From: an uncultured Prevotellaceae bacterium
GTDB taxonomy: Bacteria > Bacteroidota > Bacteroidia > Bacteroidales > Bacteroidaceae
NCBI GenBank assembly: GCA_946403615.1
Contig: CAMJAO010000066.1
Coordinates: 1 to 9,339 of the forward strand
Length of the DNA stretch: 9,339 nt
Direction of reading: 5' to 3'
The notes under the pieces are model-generated. The model was given only the letters and a program-made list of their open reading frames with translations, made no database searches and was not told the origin of the DNA. The position numbers and the translations under genes were made by a program. How positions within the stretch are numbered: position 1 is the stretch's first letter; every line of letters begins with the position of its first letter. Below are positions 1-5,798 of the stretch, piece after piece.

Positions 1-611
1 GTGGCTGGGGATACTGGGGATGGCGTTACTCCGGATGGGGATGGCCCTATTACGGCGGATACTATGGATGGTATGATCCTTGGTATTATGGTCCTGGATT
101 GGCTCATCGTGGCACCAATGGTACACGCAACCATGGTCGTGTGACTTATGGAACAGGCAGTGGTTCTAGAGGTGTATTCGGCGGTTCAAGAAACAGCGGA
201 ACATTCGGCGGACATGACAGCGGCAATAACACTGCCAGTGCTGCACGCTCAGGTGTAAGCAATGGCACAAGACATGCAACGGGTGGTTTCGTTGGCGGAT
301 CAAGAAGCAATGCTGGCGGCTCACGTTCTTCGGCAAGCGCTCCGTCAAGGGCAGGTTCAACTTACAATAATGGTACCCGCGCAGGTGGTGGCACCTTCGG
401 AGGAAGCAGCACAGACTCTCGCCGTTCGTCAAGCAGCACTTCCCGTGGTATTTCCAGCACACCTTCACGCAGTTCGTCAAGTTCGTCCTACGGCGGAGGT
501 AGTCGTGGCGGTGGTTCCTTCGGCGGCGGAGGCGGAAGCCGTGGCGGTGGCTCCTTCGGCGGTGGAGGAGGAAGCCGTGGCGGTAGTGGCTCTTTCGGAG
601 GCCACAGATAA
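1..611 (+). CDS. Low-complexity Trp/Tyr/Gly- and Ser/Gly/Arg-rich protein, 5' partial
   Basis: No enzymatic family is recognised. The frame is open from position 3 (first complete codon) to a double stop TAA TAA at 609-614, giving 202 visible residues. There is no ATG or GTG in frame before the low-complexity region, and the only in-frame start-like codon is a TTG at 99 inside continuous sequence, so the true start lies upstream of the window. The first 32 residues are about half Trp/Tyr (7 Trp, 9 Tyr) in a glycine background with Pro-Tyr and Asp-Pro-Trp turns. The rest is Gly/Ser/Arg/Asn/Thr-rich with recurrent GGSR and FGG motifs, ending in three copies of SRGGGSFGG-type repeats. It has no hydrophobic segment in the visible part and is basic from many Arg. 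A secreted or surface role is possible, but the signal region is not visible. The barrel gene follows 60 bases downstream on the same strand, so co-transcription is plausible. The frame is real, judged from codon regularity and the repeat; the function is unknown. Confidence 0.75.
   Translation, partial: GWGYWGWRYSGWGWPYYGGYYGWYDPWYYGPGLAHRGTNGTRNHGRVTYGTGSGSRGVFGGSRNSGTFGGHDSGNNTASAARSGVSNGTRHATGGFVGGSRSNAGGSRSSASAPSRAGSTYNNGTRAGGGTFGGSSTDSRRSSSSTSRGISSTPSRSSSSSSYGGGSRGGGSFGGGGGSRGGGSFGGGGGSRGGSGSFGGHR
501..605 (+). repeat. 36-bp in-frame tandem repeat, about 3 copies
   Basis: Two full 36-base units (501-536 and 537-572) and a third shorter unit (573-605) encode SRGGGSFGGGGG, SRGGGSFGGGGG and SRGGSGSFGGH. 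The first two units differ mainly at third codon positions (agt/agc, ggt/ggc, ggc/gga), so the repetition is kept at protein level. The array forms the C-terminus of the low-complexity protein. Confidence 0.85.
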
Positions 612-671
612 TAATCTTTAATGTGACAACCAATACAATTCCAATATATATTTCCAAAATCAACAACGACA

Positions 672-2234
672 ATGAAAGTAAGATATTTTTTGATAGCAGC
701 AGCCATGATGACCGGAATGACCGCTATGGCTCAGGAAACATACGAAAATGCCAAAATCGCAACCGAGGATCTCAATGGTACGGCAAGGTATGTGGGTATG
801 GGCGGAGCGCTCGACGCACTAGGTGCAGACATATCTACCATGTCTTCCAACCCTGCTGGTATAGGCCTCTTCAAACACCCGGTGGTGAGCACATCCTTCG
901 GATTTGTCTCACAGCAGGATGCGGAAAAGTCATCCTTCGTTGACGCGACAAATGTCAGTTTCGACCAGTTGGGCTTCGTCTATGTCAACCAGACCCGTTC
1001 TAACTCGTTCTTCAATGTAGGTTTCAACTATCACAAGAGCCGCAATTTCGATTTCATCCTCTCTGCGGCAAATCAATTGGAGAATGCATCACAGAACAAA
1101 TTGACATATGAGAAGGGGGTAAATGGCTTTATTTTTGGTGACAACGACAAAACTTTGTTTAGTTGCAACCAACTCGACGCCATCTACGTCAGCTACTTGC
1201 TAAATTATTCTGGAGAGATAGCCGAAGACGGCTCTCCGGTATACTACTATTACCCCGCCACTGATTTCACCTTCAATCGTGGACACAAAGGTTATATTGG
1301 TGAGTATGACATCAACTTCAGTGGAAACATCCATGACCGTATCTTCCTCGGTATGACTGTTGGCATCCATGATGTGCATTACAAGCATTATGGTGAATAC
1401 ACAGAGCAGTTGGAGGGTAATGCTAATGGTCTCTCTTCAGTGACCGTAGCTGATGAAAGGAAAATTACGGGTGCTGGTGTCGACATCAAGGCTGGTGTCA
1501 TCGTCCGCCCCATCGAAACATCACCGTTCCGTATCGGTCTCTCTGTCTCCACACCGATTTGGTATGACCTCAAAACTACCAACTTCACACAAGTGGGGTT
1601 CAAGGCCAATGCTATTCCTCCTGCAATGGAGTCGTATAAATTCCGCCTCAACACGCCGTGGAAGTTCGGTCTCAGTCTGGGCCACACCATCGGAAACATG
1701 ATCGCTATCGGTGCAGGTGTTGACTATGCCGACTATAGTTATCTCGACTCAAGAGTTGACGACGGCGGTTATTACGACTATTATTGGGATGAGTATTATT
1801 CTTCTTCAAGCAGCGACAAGAACATGAACGAGCACACAGAGCGTACACTCAAGGGTGTGGCCACCGTAAAACTGGGTGTCGAAGTAAAACCCATTCCCGA
1901 ACTCGCGTTCCGCCTCGGTTACAACACCTCTACACCTATGTATGACAAAGAAGGACAGAAAGACGGTACCATCCAGTCCAATGGATCTTACTATAGTTCC
2001 GCTACTGACTTCACCAACTGGAAGGCCACCAACCGCATCACTGCTGGTGTGGGCTACACAGCTGGAAAGATGAGTTTCGACCTCGCATACCAGTATTCCT
2101 CTACCTCAGGTAAGTTCTATCCCTTCCAGTCATACTACGAAGGTCCCAACTCTTCAGAGAATGTTCTTTGCAATAACTCTAAGGTGGAAAATAAGCGTCA
2201 TCAACTGCTCATGACACTTGGCTACCACTTCTAA
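672..2234 (+). CDS. OmpP1/FadL-like outer-membrane beta-barrel protein
   Basis: This is a 520-residue protein of the Bacteroidetes OmpP1/FadL/TodX-like group, often annotated in Bacteroidales as hemin receptor or outer membrane transport protein. Residues 1-20 are a clear type I signal peptide (Lys/Arg start, Ala/Met-rich core, cleavage expected after AMA before Gln21). The mature N-terminus has GTARYVGMGGAL (36-47) and an NPAGIG motif (60-65), typical of the N-terminal part of FadL-like barrels. Many alternating amphipathic beta segments follow, and the protein ends in ..LLMTLGYHF with the terminal Phe expected for BAM-dependent insertion. A Tyr/Asp/Ser-rich stretch at 363-382 looks like an extracellular loop. 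The predicted role is a barrel in the outer membrane, possibly for uptake of hydrophobic compounds; the substrate cannot be read from the sequence. ATG 672 is chosen because the signal peptide starts there, in an A-rich context without a Shine-Dalgarno sequence. Confidence 0.85.
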   Translation: MKVRYFLIAAAMMTGMTAMAQETYENAKIATEDLNGTARYVGMGGALDALGADISTMSSNPAGIGLFKHPVVSTSFGFVSQQDAEKSSFVDATNVSFDQLGFVYVNQTRSNSFFNVGFNYHKSRNFDFILSAANQLENASQNKLTYEKGVNGFIFGDNDKTLFSCNQLDAIYVSYLLNYSGEIAEDGSPVYYYYPATDFTFNRGHKGYIGEYDINFSGNIHDRIFLGMTVGIHDVHYKHYGEYTEQLEGNANGLSSVTVADERKITGAGVDIKAGVIVRPIETSPFRIGLSVSTPIWYDLKTTNFTQVGFKANAIPPAMESYKFRLNTPWKFGLSLGHTIGNMIAIGAGVDYADYSYLDSRVDDGGYYDYYWDEYYSSSSSDKNMNEHTERTLKGVATVKLGVEVKPIPELAFRLGYNTSTPMYDKEGQKDGTIQSNGSYYSSATDFTNWKATNRITAGVGYTAGKMSFDLAYQYSSTSGKFYPFQSYYEGPNSSENVLCNNSKVENKRHQLLMTLGYHF

Positions 2235-2272
2235 TAAAGTATAAAATTGTTCCGTTTGTCTAAAAATGTGGC

Positions 2273-2300
2273 AAATATCTCCAATATTTCTACTTTTTTT
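2273..2300 (+). terminator. Weak AT-only hairpin plus T-run after the barrel gene
   Basis: AAATAT (2273-2278) can pair with ATATTT (2284-2289) across a 5-base loop, followed after four bases by seven T at 2294-2300. This lies 39 bases past the stop of the outer-membrane gene. The stem has no G-C pair, so it would be a poor terminator. It is listed because it is the only hairpin plus T-run between that stop codon and the promoter that follows. Confidence 0.25.
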
Positions 2301-2310
2301 CGTCAAACAC

Positions 2311-2341
2311 TTGCAAGAACAAAATGAAATATATATTTTTG
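2311..2341 (+). promoter_or_regulatory. Consensus Bacteroidetes promoter without a downstream gene
   Basis: The -7 element TATTTTTG (2334-2341) matches TAnnTTTG exactly, and a TTG (2311-2313) lies 20 bases upstream of it, within the 19-21 base spacing of the Bacteroides consensus. Transcription would begin near 2347-2350 on the + strand. No + strand gene follows before the converging esterase gene, so this promoter appears to drive a short non-coding transcript ending at the hairpin at 2421-2454. Confidence 0.6.
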
Positions 2342-2347
2342 TATCGG

Positions 2348-2455
2348 AAATGTGTGAACGTTTCCTTTTCATAAAAGATTAGTTTTTTTAGTGGTTAATT
2401 TAGTTTTAGTAAGTATGTATGAGAGCCTGTCGAGAGACAGGTTCTCTTCTTTTTA
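2348..2455 (+). ncRNA. Candidate small RNA of about 105 nt
   Basis: The segment is bounded by an exact-match promoter (2311-2341) and a strong Rho-independent terminator (2421-2454), which predicts a transcript of about 105 nt. The 5' 70 bases are AT-rich and mostly unstructured by eye, and include CATAAAAGATTAG and GGTTAATTTAG. The 3' part is an 11-bp hairpin with a T-tract. There is no start codon followed by a plausible short protein. The layout (promoter, short unstructured leader, terminator) is typical of independently transcribed Bacteroidales small RNAs. The exact start is inferred from promoter spacing and the family is unknown. Confidence 0.5.
2421..2454 (+). terminator. Strong intrinsic terminator, + strand
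   Basis: GAGAGCCTGTC (2421-2431) pairs with GACAGGTTCTC (2436-2446) over 11 pairs with one G-T wobble, across a GAGA tetraloop. It is followed by TTCTTTTT (2447-2454). On the minus strand the hairpin is not followed by a T-run, so it is directional for + strand transcription. It ends the candidate small RNA and would also stop read-through from the outer-membrane gene. Confidence 0.8.
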
Positions 2456-2574
2456 TATCCTTGCATGTCAATTATACCCCCACCGCCCATCCCTCTTTTG
2501 AGTTCTATAAAGGTATAGTGACTTAAACTTTTTACCGATTCTATAAGTGGGACAAGTGGTATGCCTATACAACA

Positions 2575-2608
2575 AAAACAGGGAGAAACAATCATTTCTC
2601 CCTGTTTT
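2575..2608 (-). terminator. Terminator of the esterase gene
   Basis: AAAACAGGGAGAAA (2575-2588) and TTTCTCCCTGTTTT (2595-2608) form a perfect 14-bp stem with a 6-base loop. It lies 24 bases past the minus-strand stop at 2632. Read on the minus strand, the stem is followed by a T-rich tract (the complement of the A-rich 2571-2578), so it suits the esterase. The plus-strand side also ends in TTTT within the stem, so some bidirectional function is possible. Confidence 0.8.
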
Positions 2609-2631
2609 CCAATTATATAACTTGTTCTTCT

Positions 2632-3885
2632 TTATTTGAACAACAACTGGGCAAACTGATAGAGGCTGCGACGCCAAGTCTGCCATTCGTGTGCCGTTTC
2701 AGGTGACACGTATGAATGTGCGTTGATGCCCATGGCTTTCAGGTCAGTGGCTGCCTGATCCACACCCATGTTCTCTTTGCCGCCGCAACTCATGAAGAGC
2801 ACCTTGTTGGTCTTCTTAAAATCGTTGGCATCTTGAAGTTCCTCAGGGCGGATAGTGCCACCGCTGAAAATTCCTACATAAGCGAATTTTGTGGGGTTGG
2901 CAAGTGTAATCATGTGCGTCTGCATACCACCCATTGACAGACCGGCAAGGGCGCGGTGCTCCGTGTCGGCTATCACACGGTAATTCTTCTCAACCATCGG
3001 GATGATGTCTTGAAGCAATACATCCTCGAAACCAGTGAAACTGGAGAAATCACGACGGGGACCACCACCGGGACGGGGACCACCGGGGCGTTGTCCGCCA
3101 GGGCCCATGCCTTGAGGACGTTGACCATCGGGACGTTGACCCATACCTTGAGGACGCTGACCGCCGGGGCGAGGTCCCATGCCGGGGAACGGTAACTGAC
3201 GGCGAGCCTTCGTCGTGTCGGGATGAGCGGGGATGGCGTTCAGACCATTGTCCATCACGATGATGAAGGGAACAGCCTTGCCTGAAGCGATGAGGTTGTC
3301 CATGATGATGCCGGTCTTACCTTGCGCAGACCATCCCGTTTCGTTCTCACCCATACCATGTTGCAAGTAGAGTACGGGGAAGCGCTTCGTGGGATTCTGG
3401 CTGTAAGCTGCTGGCAGGTAGATGTAGCAGTGGCGCATCTTTTCTGTCACGGTAGAGTAGTAATACACTTCGTTCACCGAGCCCTGCGGCACATTTTTAA
3501 CCGTGTAAAAATCCTCGTCGGCGGCAGGGATGTCAATGCCGCTGCCCCAACGACTGGCACCATAATAGAACAAACTGCCCGGATCGGGCACAGAGGCTCC
3601 GTCGATATTCAGTTGATAATAGTGGAAACCTTCATCCTGAGGCGCTGACTCGCCTGTCCATACGCCTTCGCTGTTCTTTACCATGTCGTACTTCACGCCA
3701 CCGATGTCGAGTTTTACACTGTTGGCTTCTGGGGCACTGATCTGAGCACGGACCATACGTTGTGAATTGACCATGGGGTACTGATGCCCCTCTTGATTGG
3801 TAGTTGCGGGCTTGAAATCCTCAACCACCTGAGCACTGGCGGTAACAGCCGCAAAAGCTGCTACCAAAATAAAAAGATGTTTCAT
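2632..3885 (-). CDS. Secreted CE1-type esterase with Pro/Gly/Arg-rich insertion
   Basis: This is a 417-residue secreted alpha/beta-hydrolase of the esterase D / CE1 (feruloyl or acetyl-xylan esterase-like) group. Residues 1-19 are a signal peptide (cleavage near ASA, before Gln19). Residues of about 35-130 look like the N-terminal Ig-like early-set domain common in Bacteroidetes CE1 esterases. The hydrolase domain starts near 138 with YYSTVTEKMRHCYIYLP. LQHGMGENETGW (174-185) is the oxyanion-hole region, GLSMGG (315-320) is the nucleophile elbow with Ser317, and His399 in TAHEWQTWR is the likely catalytic His. The acid is probably Glu371 or Asp376 after SCGGKE, but I cannot decide which. Residues 233-278 are a Pro/Gly/Gln/Arg/Met repeat between the N-terminal half of the hydrolase fold and the segment leading to the nucleophile, not expected in the fold. 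The likely role is hydrolysis of ester side groups on plant polysaccharide in the periplasm or at the surface; no sugar-active neighbours confirm it. ATG 3885 gives the signal peptide. Confidence 0.85.
   Translation of the reverse strand: MKHLFILVAAFAAVTASAQVVEDFKPATTNQEGHQYPMVNSQRMVRAQISAPEANSVKLDIGGVKYDMVKNSEGVWTGESAPQDEGFHYYQLNIDGASVPDPGSLFYYGASRWGSGIDIPAADEDFYTVKNVPQGSVNEVYYYSTVTEKMRHCYIYLPAAYSQNPTKRFPVLYLQHGMGENETGWSAQGKTGIIMDNLIASGKAVPFIIVMDNGLNAIPAHPDTTKARRQLPFPGMGPRPGGQRPQGMGQRPDGQRPQGMGPGGQRPGGPRPGGGPRRDFSSFTGFEDVLLQDIIPMVEKNYRVIADTEHRALAGLSMGGMQTHMITLANPTKFAYVGIFSGGTIRPEELQDANDFKKTNKVLFMSCGGKENMGVDQAATDLKAMGINAHSYVSPETAHEWQTWRRSLYQFAQLLFK
3052..3189 (-). repeat. Degenerate repeat coding for Pro/Gly/Arg-rich insertion in the esterase
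   Basis: This encodes residues 233-278 of the esterase. The peptide units GQRPQGMG, QRPDGQRPQGMG and GGQRPGGPRPGG recur imperfectly. At DNA level, CCTTGAGGACG, TTGACC and CCGGGACG-like blocks recur, suggesting growth by slippage or local duplication. Only Pro, Gly, Arg, Gln, Met, Phe and Asp are used, with no predicted secondary structure. Confidence 0.75.
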
Positions 3886-3900
3886 AAAGATTAATAATAA

Positions 3901-3920
3901 AAAACTAAGTTTTTAGTTTT
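3901..3920 (-). repeat. AT-rich inverted repeat in the esterase leader
   Basis: AAAACTAA (3901-3908) and TTAGTTTT (3913-3920) are perfect inverted repeats separated by 4 bases, 16-35 bases upstream of the esterase ATG. In RNA they could form a weak stem in the leader, and in DNA they could be an operator. No evidence decides between these or excludes chance in AT-rich sequence. Confidence 0.3.
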
Positions 3921-3927
3921 GACGATT

Positions 3928-3959
3928 CAAATGCTAAAAGGTATAAAAACACATGCCAA
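3928..3959 (-). promoter_or_regulatory. Possible promoter of the esterase gene (imperfect)
   Basis: On the minus strand, TTG (complement of 3957-3959) is followed after 20 bases by TAGCATTTG (complement of 3928-3936). That is the TAnnTTTG element with one extra base, about 43 bases upstream of the start codon. Spacing and position are right, but the -7 element deviates from the consensus, so this is only a candidate. Confidence 0.3.
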
Positions 3960-4007
3960 TAATTAGAGAACATTAACAATCTGCTACCTTTTGACCTCAA
4001 AAAGTAA

Positions 4008-4037
4008 TTGGGTATGCAGGCATGCCTGCATACCCAA
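4008..4037. repeat. Perfect 30-bp palindrome
   Basis: The half-site TTGGGTATGCAGGCA (4008-4022) is followed without a spacer by its exact reverse complement (4023-4037). It lies between the TonB-domain gene and the esterase, about 78 bases past the stop of the former. Neither strand shows a T-run directly after it: + strand reading gives an A-run, and minus strand reading gives AATTACTTTTTG. It is therefore not a textbook intrinsic terminator, although the T5 a few bases on might still allow weak termination on the minus strand. It could also be a dimer-binding operator or a dispersed palindromic repeat. Confidence 0.7.
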
Positions 4038-4114
4038 AAAAACTTCAGATAACTCCCGTCATCGGAGTATTCTCTTTCCCATTCCCCTTCTCTTAGACGG
4101 GACAGGGTGGACTC

Positions 4115-4606
4115 TTACATGTTAAAAGTGATCGGCAGGGTATATTTAACCTCTACCTCGCGCATGGTGTTGCCGTCTTGTTGCAATCCCGGTTTCCATT
4201 TCGGCATCGCTTTAATCACACGGTACGCTTCTCGTGCAAATGATCGTGCAAACCGTTCTTTTAATATTTTTTGGTCATTCTCTGTGAGAGCATAAAAATT
4301 AGCGTCATAGATTTTTGTGATGAGTACTTCTGTGGCGCTAATCTCTTTGATACGGCCTTCGGTATCAACAATAAAACTCATGGTTGCCCTTCCTTCCACC
4401 CCGTAACGCTCGGCAATCTTGGGATAACGGGTATAATTCTTCAAATAGGCGAGCAACGCATCTAACCCGCCAGGAAATTGCGGATGAATGTCATACAAAC
4501 CGATAAAATGTTGCCTTTGGGTTGTGTCATTAGCTAAACTCTCTGTATTTTGTGCCGATAAACATACAGAAAAAAGGCAAAACCACAATAATAATATGTG
4601 TCTCAT
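4115..4606 (-). CDS. Secreted TonB C-terminal-domain protein without a membrane anchor
   Basis: This is a 163-residue protein with a signal peptide (1-18, cleavage near CLSA before Gln19) and a TonB C-terminal-like domain. Characteristic parts are PQFPGG (42-47), the helix LDALLAYLKNYTRYP, then VEGRATMSFIVDTEGRIKEI (70-89), RVIKAMPKWKPG (129-140) and a final strand VKYTLPITF. Between the second strand (about 90) and the helix leading to MPKW (about 124) there is an added segment of roughly 30 residues with many charged and aromatic residues. Full TonB proteins carry an N-terminal membrane helix and a Pro-rich linker, and both are absent, so it cannot itself couple to ExbB/ExbD. Such short periplasmic TonB-domain proteins are frequent in Bacteroidetes and poorly understood. 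It lies 79 bases after thiL and has its own candidate promoter. ATG 4606 is chosen because it gives the signal peptide. Confidence 0.8.
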   Translation of the reverse strand: MRHILLLWFCLFSVCLSAQNTESLANDTTQRQHFIGLYDIHPQFPGGLDALLAYLKNYTRYPKIAERYGVEGRATMSFIVDTEGRIKEISATEVLITKIYDANFYALTENDQKILKERFARSFAREAYRVIKAMPKWKPGLQQDGNTMREVEVKYTLPITFNM

Positions 4607-4629
4607 AATGATTTTCGTATGGATGATTT

Positions 4630-4637
4630 CAAAGGTA
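4630..4637 (-). promoter_or_regulatory. -7 promoter element for the TonB-domain gene
   Basis: On the minus strand this reads TACCTTTG, an exact match to TAnnTTTG, 23 bases before the start codon at 4606. This implies a short leader of about 15 bases. No TTG or TTTG is found at the usual 19-21 base distance upstream, so the -33 part is weak or missing. It would allow transcription independent of the upstream thiL cluster. Confidence 0.45.
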
Positions 4638-4685
4638 CAATTATCTAAATAAATGTGAGAGAAAAGGCTTCGACATCTTGTCGCT

Positions 4686-5753
4686 TTATTTCAGCGGGTT
4701 CCAGCCTTGTGCTTTCAGTTCAAATTCCTCTCCGTCGCGGCTCACCAGTTGGGTGCCTAATTCCGCACGGGTGATATGGCCGATGAGGCGGATTCCTTCC
4801 AGATTCTCAATTTTGGCATGGTCGCCGATGGGCACAGTAAACAGCAGTTCATAATCCTCGCCGCCATTCAGTGCACATGTCGTCACGTTCATGTTCAGTT
4901 CCTCTGCCATCACTGCCGTCTGATAGTCGATGGGAAGATTCTTTTCATAAATACGGCATCCACAGCCGCTTTGTTTGCAGATATGCAACAGTTCGCTGCT
5001 CAGACCGTCGCTGATGTCCATCATTGCTGTCGGACGGATGCCGGCATCGTGTAATTGCAGGATGACATCACCCCGTGCCTCCGGTTTCAGTTGGCGTTGC
5101 AGCAGGTATTCTTTGCCGGCGAAATCGGGTTCGAAATGTGCCAGTTCCTCCAATCCGCGTTGGTCATTTTTCTTGCGTGCTTCATCTACCTGTTGATAAT
5201 AAACGCTCTTTTCCCGCTCCAACAGTTGCAGCCCCATATAGGCGGCACCCAAATCACCGCTCACACATATCAGGTCGGTGTCTTTTGCGCCGTTGCGGTA
5301 AATGATGTCTTCTTTCGCTGCCTCACCGATGCAGGTGATACTGATGGCAAGTCCGGTGTATGACGAGGTGGTGTCGCCACCGACGATATCTATGCCCCAT
5401 TTGTCGCAGGCTAAGCGCAGACCGCTGTAAAACATCTCCATGTCTTCCACCGTGAAACGCTTGCTCAGGGCAATACTCACCAGCATCTGCCGGGGAGTGC
5501 CGTTCATGGCGAAAATGTCACTGATGTTCACCATCGCCGATTTATAACCCAAGTGTTGCAGGTCAATGTATGTAAGGTCGAAATGGATGCCTTCCATCAG
5601 CATGTCGGTTGTCACCAGCACCTCTTTGTCGGGATAGTGCAATACGGTGCAATCATCCCCCACACCATAGCGTGTCGATTCATTCTTTGTCTTGATATCT
5701 TCCGTCAAATGCCGGATTAGTCCGAATTCACCTAATTTTGATATATCAGTCAT
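4686..5753 (-). CDS. thiL: Thiamine-monophosphate kinase
   Basis: ThiL phosphorylates thiamine monophosphate with ATP to give thiamine diphosphate (EC 2.7.4.16), the last step of cofactor synthesis, in the cytoplasm. The 355-residue length is typical of Bacteroidetes ThiL. Family motifs appear in order: GVGDDCTV (30-37, metal-binding Asp33/Asp34), TTDMLMEGIHF (48-58), GYKSAMVNISDIFAMNG (69-85), GGDTT (125-129), SGDLG (165-169), MDISDGLSSEL (245-255) and NGGEDYELLFT (296-306). These cover the PurM/AIR synthase-like N- and C-terminal domains. No key residue is missing. ATG 5753 gives the expected N-terminus (LGEFGLIRHLT..). It starts 24 bases after the punA stop, in the same direction, with no promoter visible between, so it is probably read from the upstream genes. 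No other thiamine genes are in the window. Confidence 0.95.
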   Translation of the reverse strand: MTDISKLGEFGLIRHLTEDIKTKNESTRYGVGDDCTVLHYPDKEVLVTTDMLMEGIHFDLTYIDLQHLGYKSAMVNISDIFAMNGTPRQMLVSIALSKRFTVEDMEMFYSGLRLACDKWGIDIVGGDTTSSYTGLAISITCIGEAAKEDIIYRNGAKDTDLICVSGDLGAAYMGLQLLEREKSVYYQQVDEARKKNDQRGLEELAHFEPDFAGKEYLLQRQLKPEARGDVILQLHDAGIRPTAMMDISDGLSSELLHICKQSGCGCRIYEKNLPIDYQTAVMAEELNMNVTTCALNGGEDYELLFTVPIGDHAKIENLEGIRLIGHITRAELGTQLVSRDGEEFELKAQGWNPLK

Positions 5754-5756
5754 TTT

Positions 5757-5798
5757 ACAAATCTCAAATTATAAACCTCAAACCTCAAATCTCAAACC
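5757..5798 (-). repeat. Heptad repeat array across the punA/thiL junction
   Basis: Six consecutive 7-base units read on the minus strand: GGTTTGA, GATTTGA, GGTTTGA, GGTTTAT, AATTTGA, GATTTGT. The array begins inside punA, encodes its last residues (about GLRFEV) and its TGA stop, and ends three bases before the thiL ATG. The units share the core of a GAGGTTT or GAGATTT heptamer. Confidence 0.75.

Larger units (their letters stand above)
2235..2631. other. Intergenic region between converging genes
   Basis: This gap of about 400 bases holds, in order, a weak AT-rich hairpin after the barrel gene (2273-2300), a consensus promoter (2311-2341), a leader-like AT-rich segment, a strong intrinsic terminator (2421-2454), and the terminator of the minus-strand esterase (2575-2608). 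In 2457-2574 I see nothing beyond short A/T- and C-rich tracts. The short open frames here cross the hairpins and have no coding character. Confidence 0.7.

Noticed and set aside
99..611. A separate gene starting at the TTG at 99
   Set aside because: The same frame is open and compositionally continuous back to position 3, so this TTG is an internal Leu codon of a longer protein.
166..706. Minus-strand and alternative-frame open readings over the Gly-rich gene
   Set aside because: They are His/Arg/Leu- or Pro-rich mirror translations of the GGC/GGT repeats, with no start context or family resemblance.
2395..2686. Short minus-strand open frames of 66 and 72 codons in the intergenic gap
   Set aside because: They run through both hairpins and into the esterase 3' end, have mixed composition without domain character, and have no promoter.
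3995..4042. TACTTTTTG on the minus strand as the esterase promoter
   Set aside because: It has an extra T in the -7 element, and the only TTTG upstream is 28 bases away across the palindrome, outside the accepted spacing.
4052..4101. Inverted repeats ACTCC/GGAGT and CCCGTC/GACGGG downstream of the TonB-domain gene as its terminator
   Set aside because: Stems are short or far apart and no T-run follows directly on the minus strand; this may be chance.
4671..4683. CGACA-TCT-TGTCG hairpin after thiL as a terminator
   Set aside because: The stem is only 5 bp, the loop is 3 bases, and the minus-strand tail AAGCCTTTTC is a poor T-tract.
5757..5798. Heptad repeats as a CRISPR-like array
   Set aside because: The units are 7 bases and contiguous with no spacers, so they do not fit a CRISPR array.
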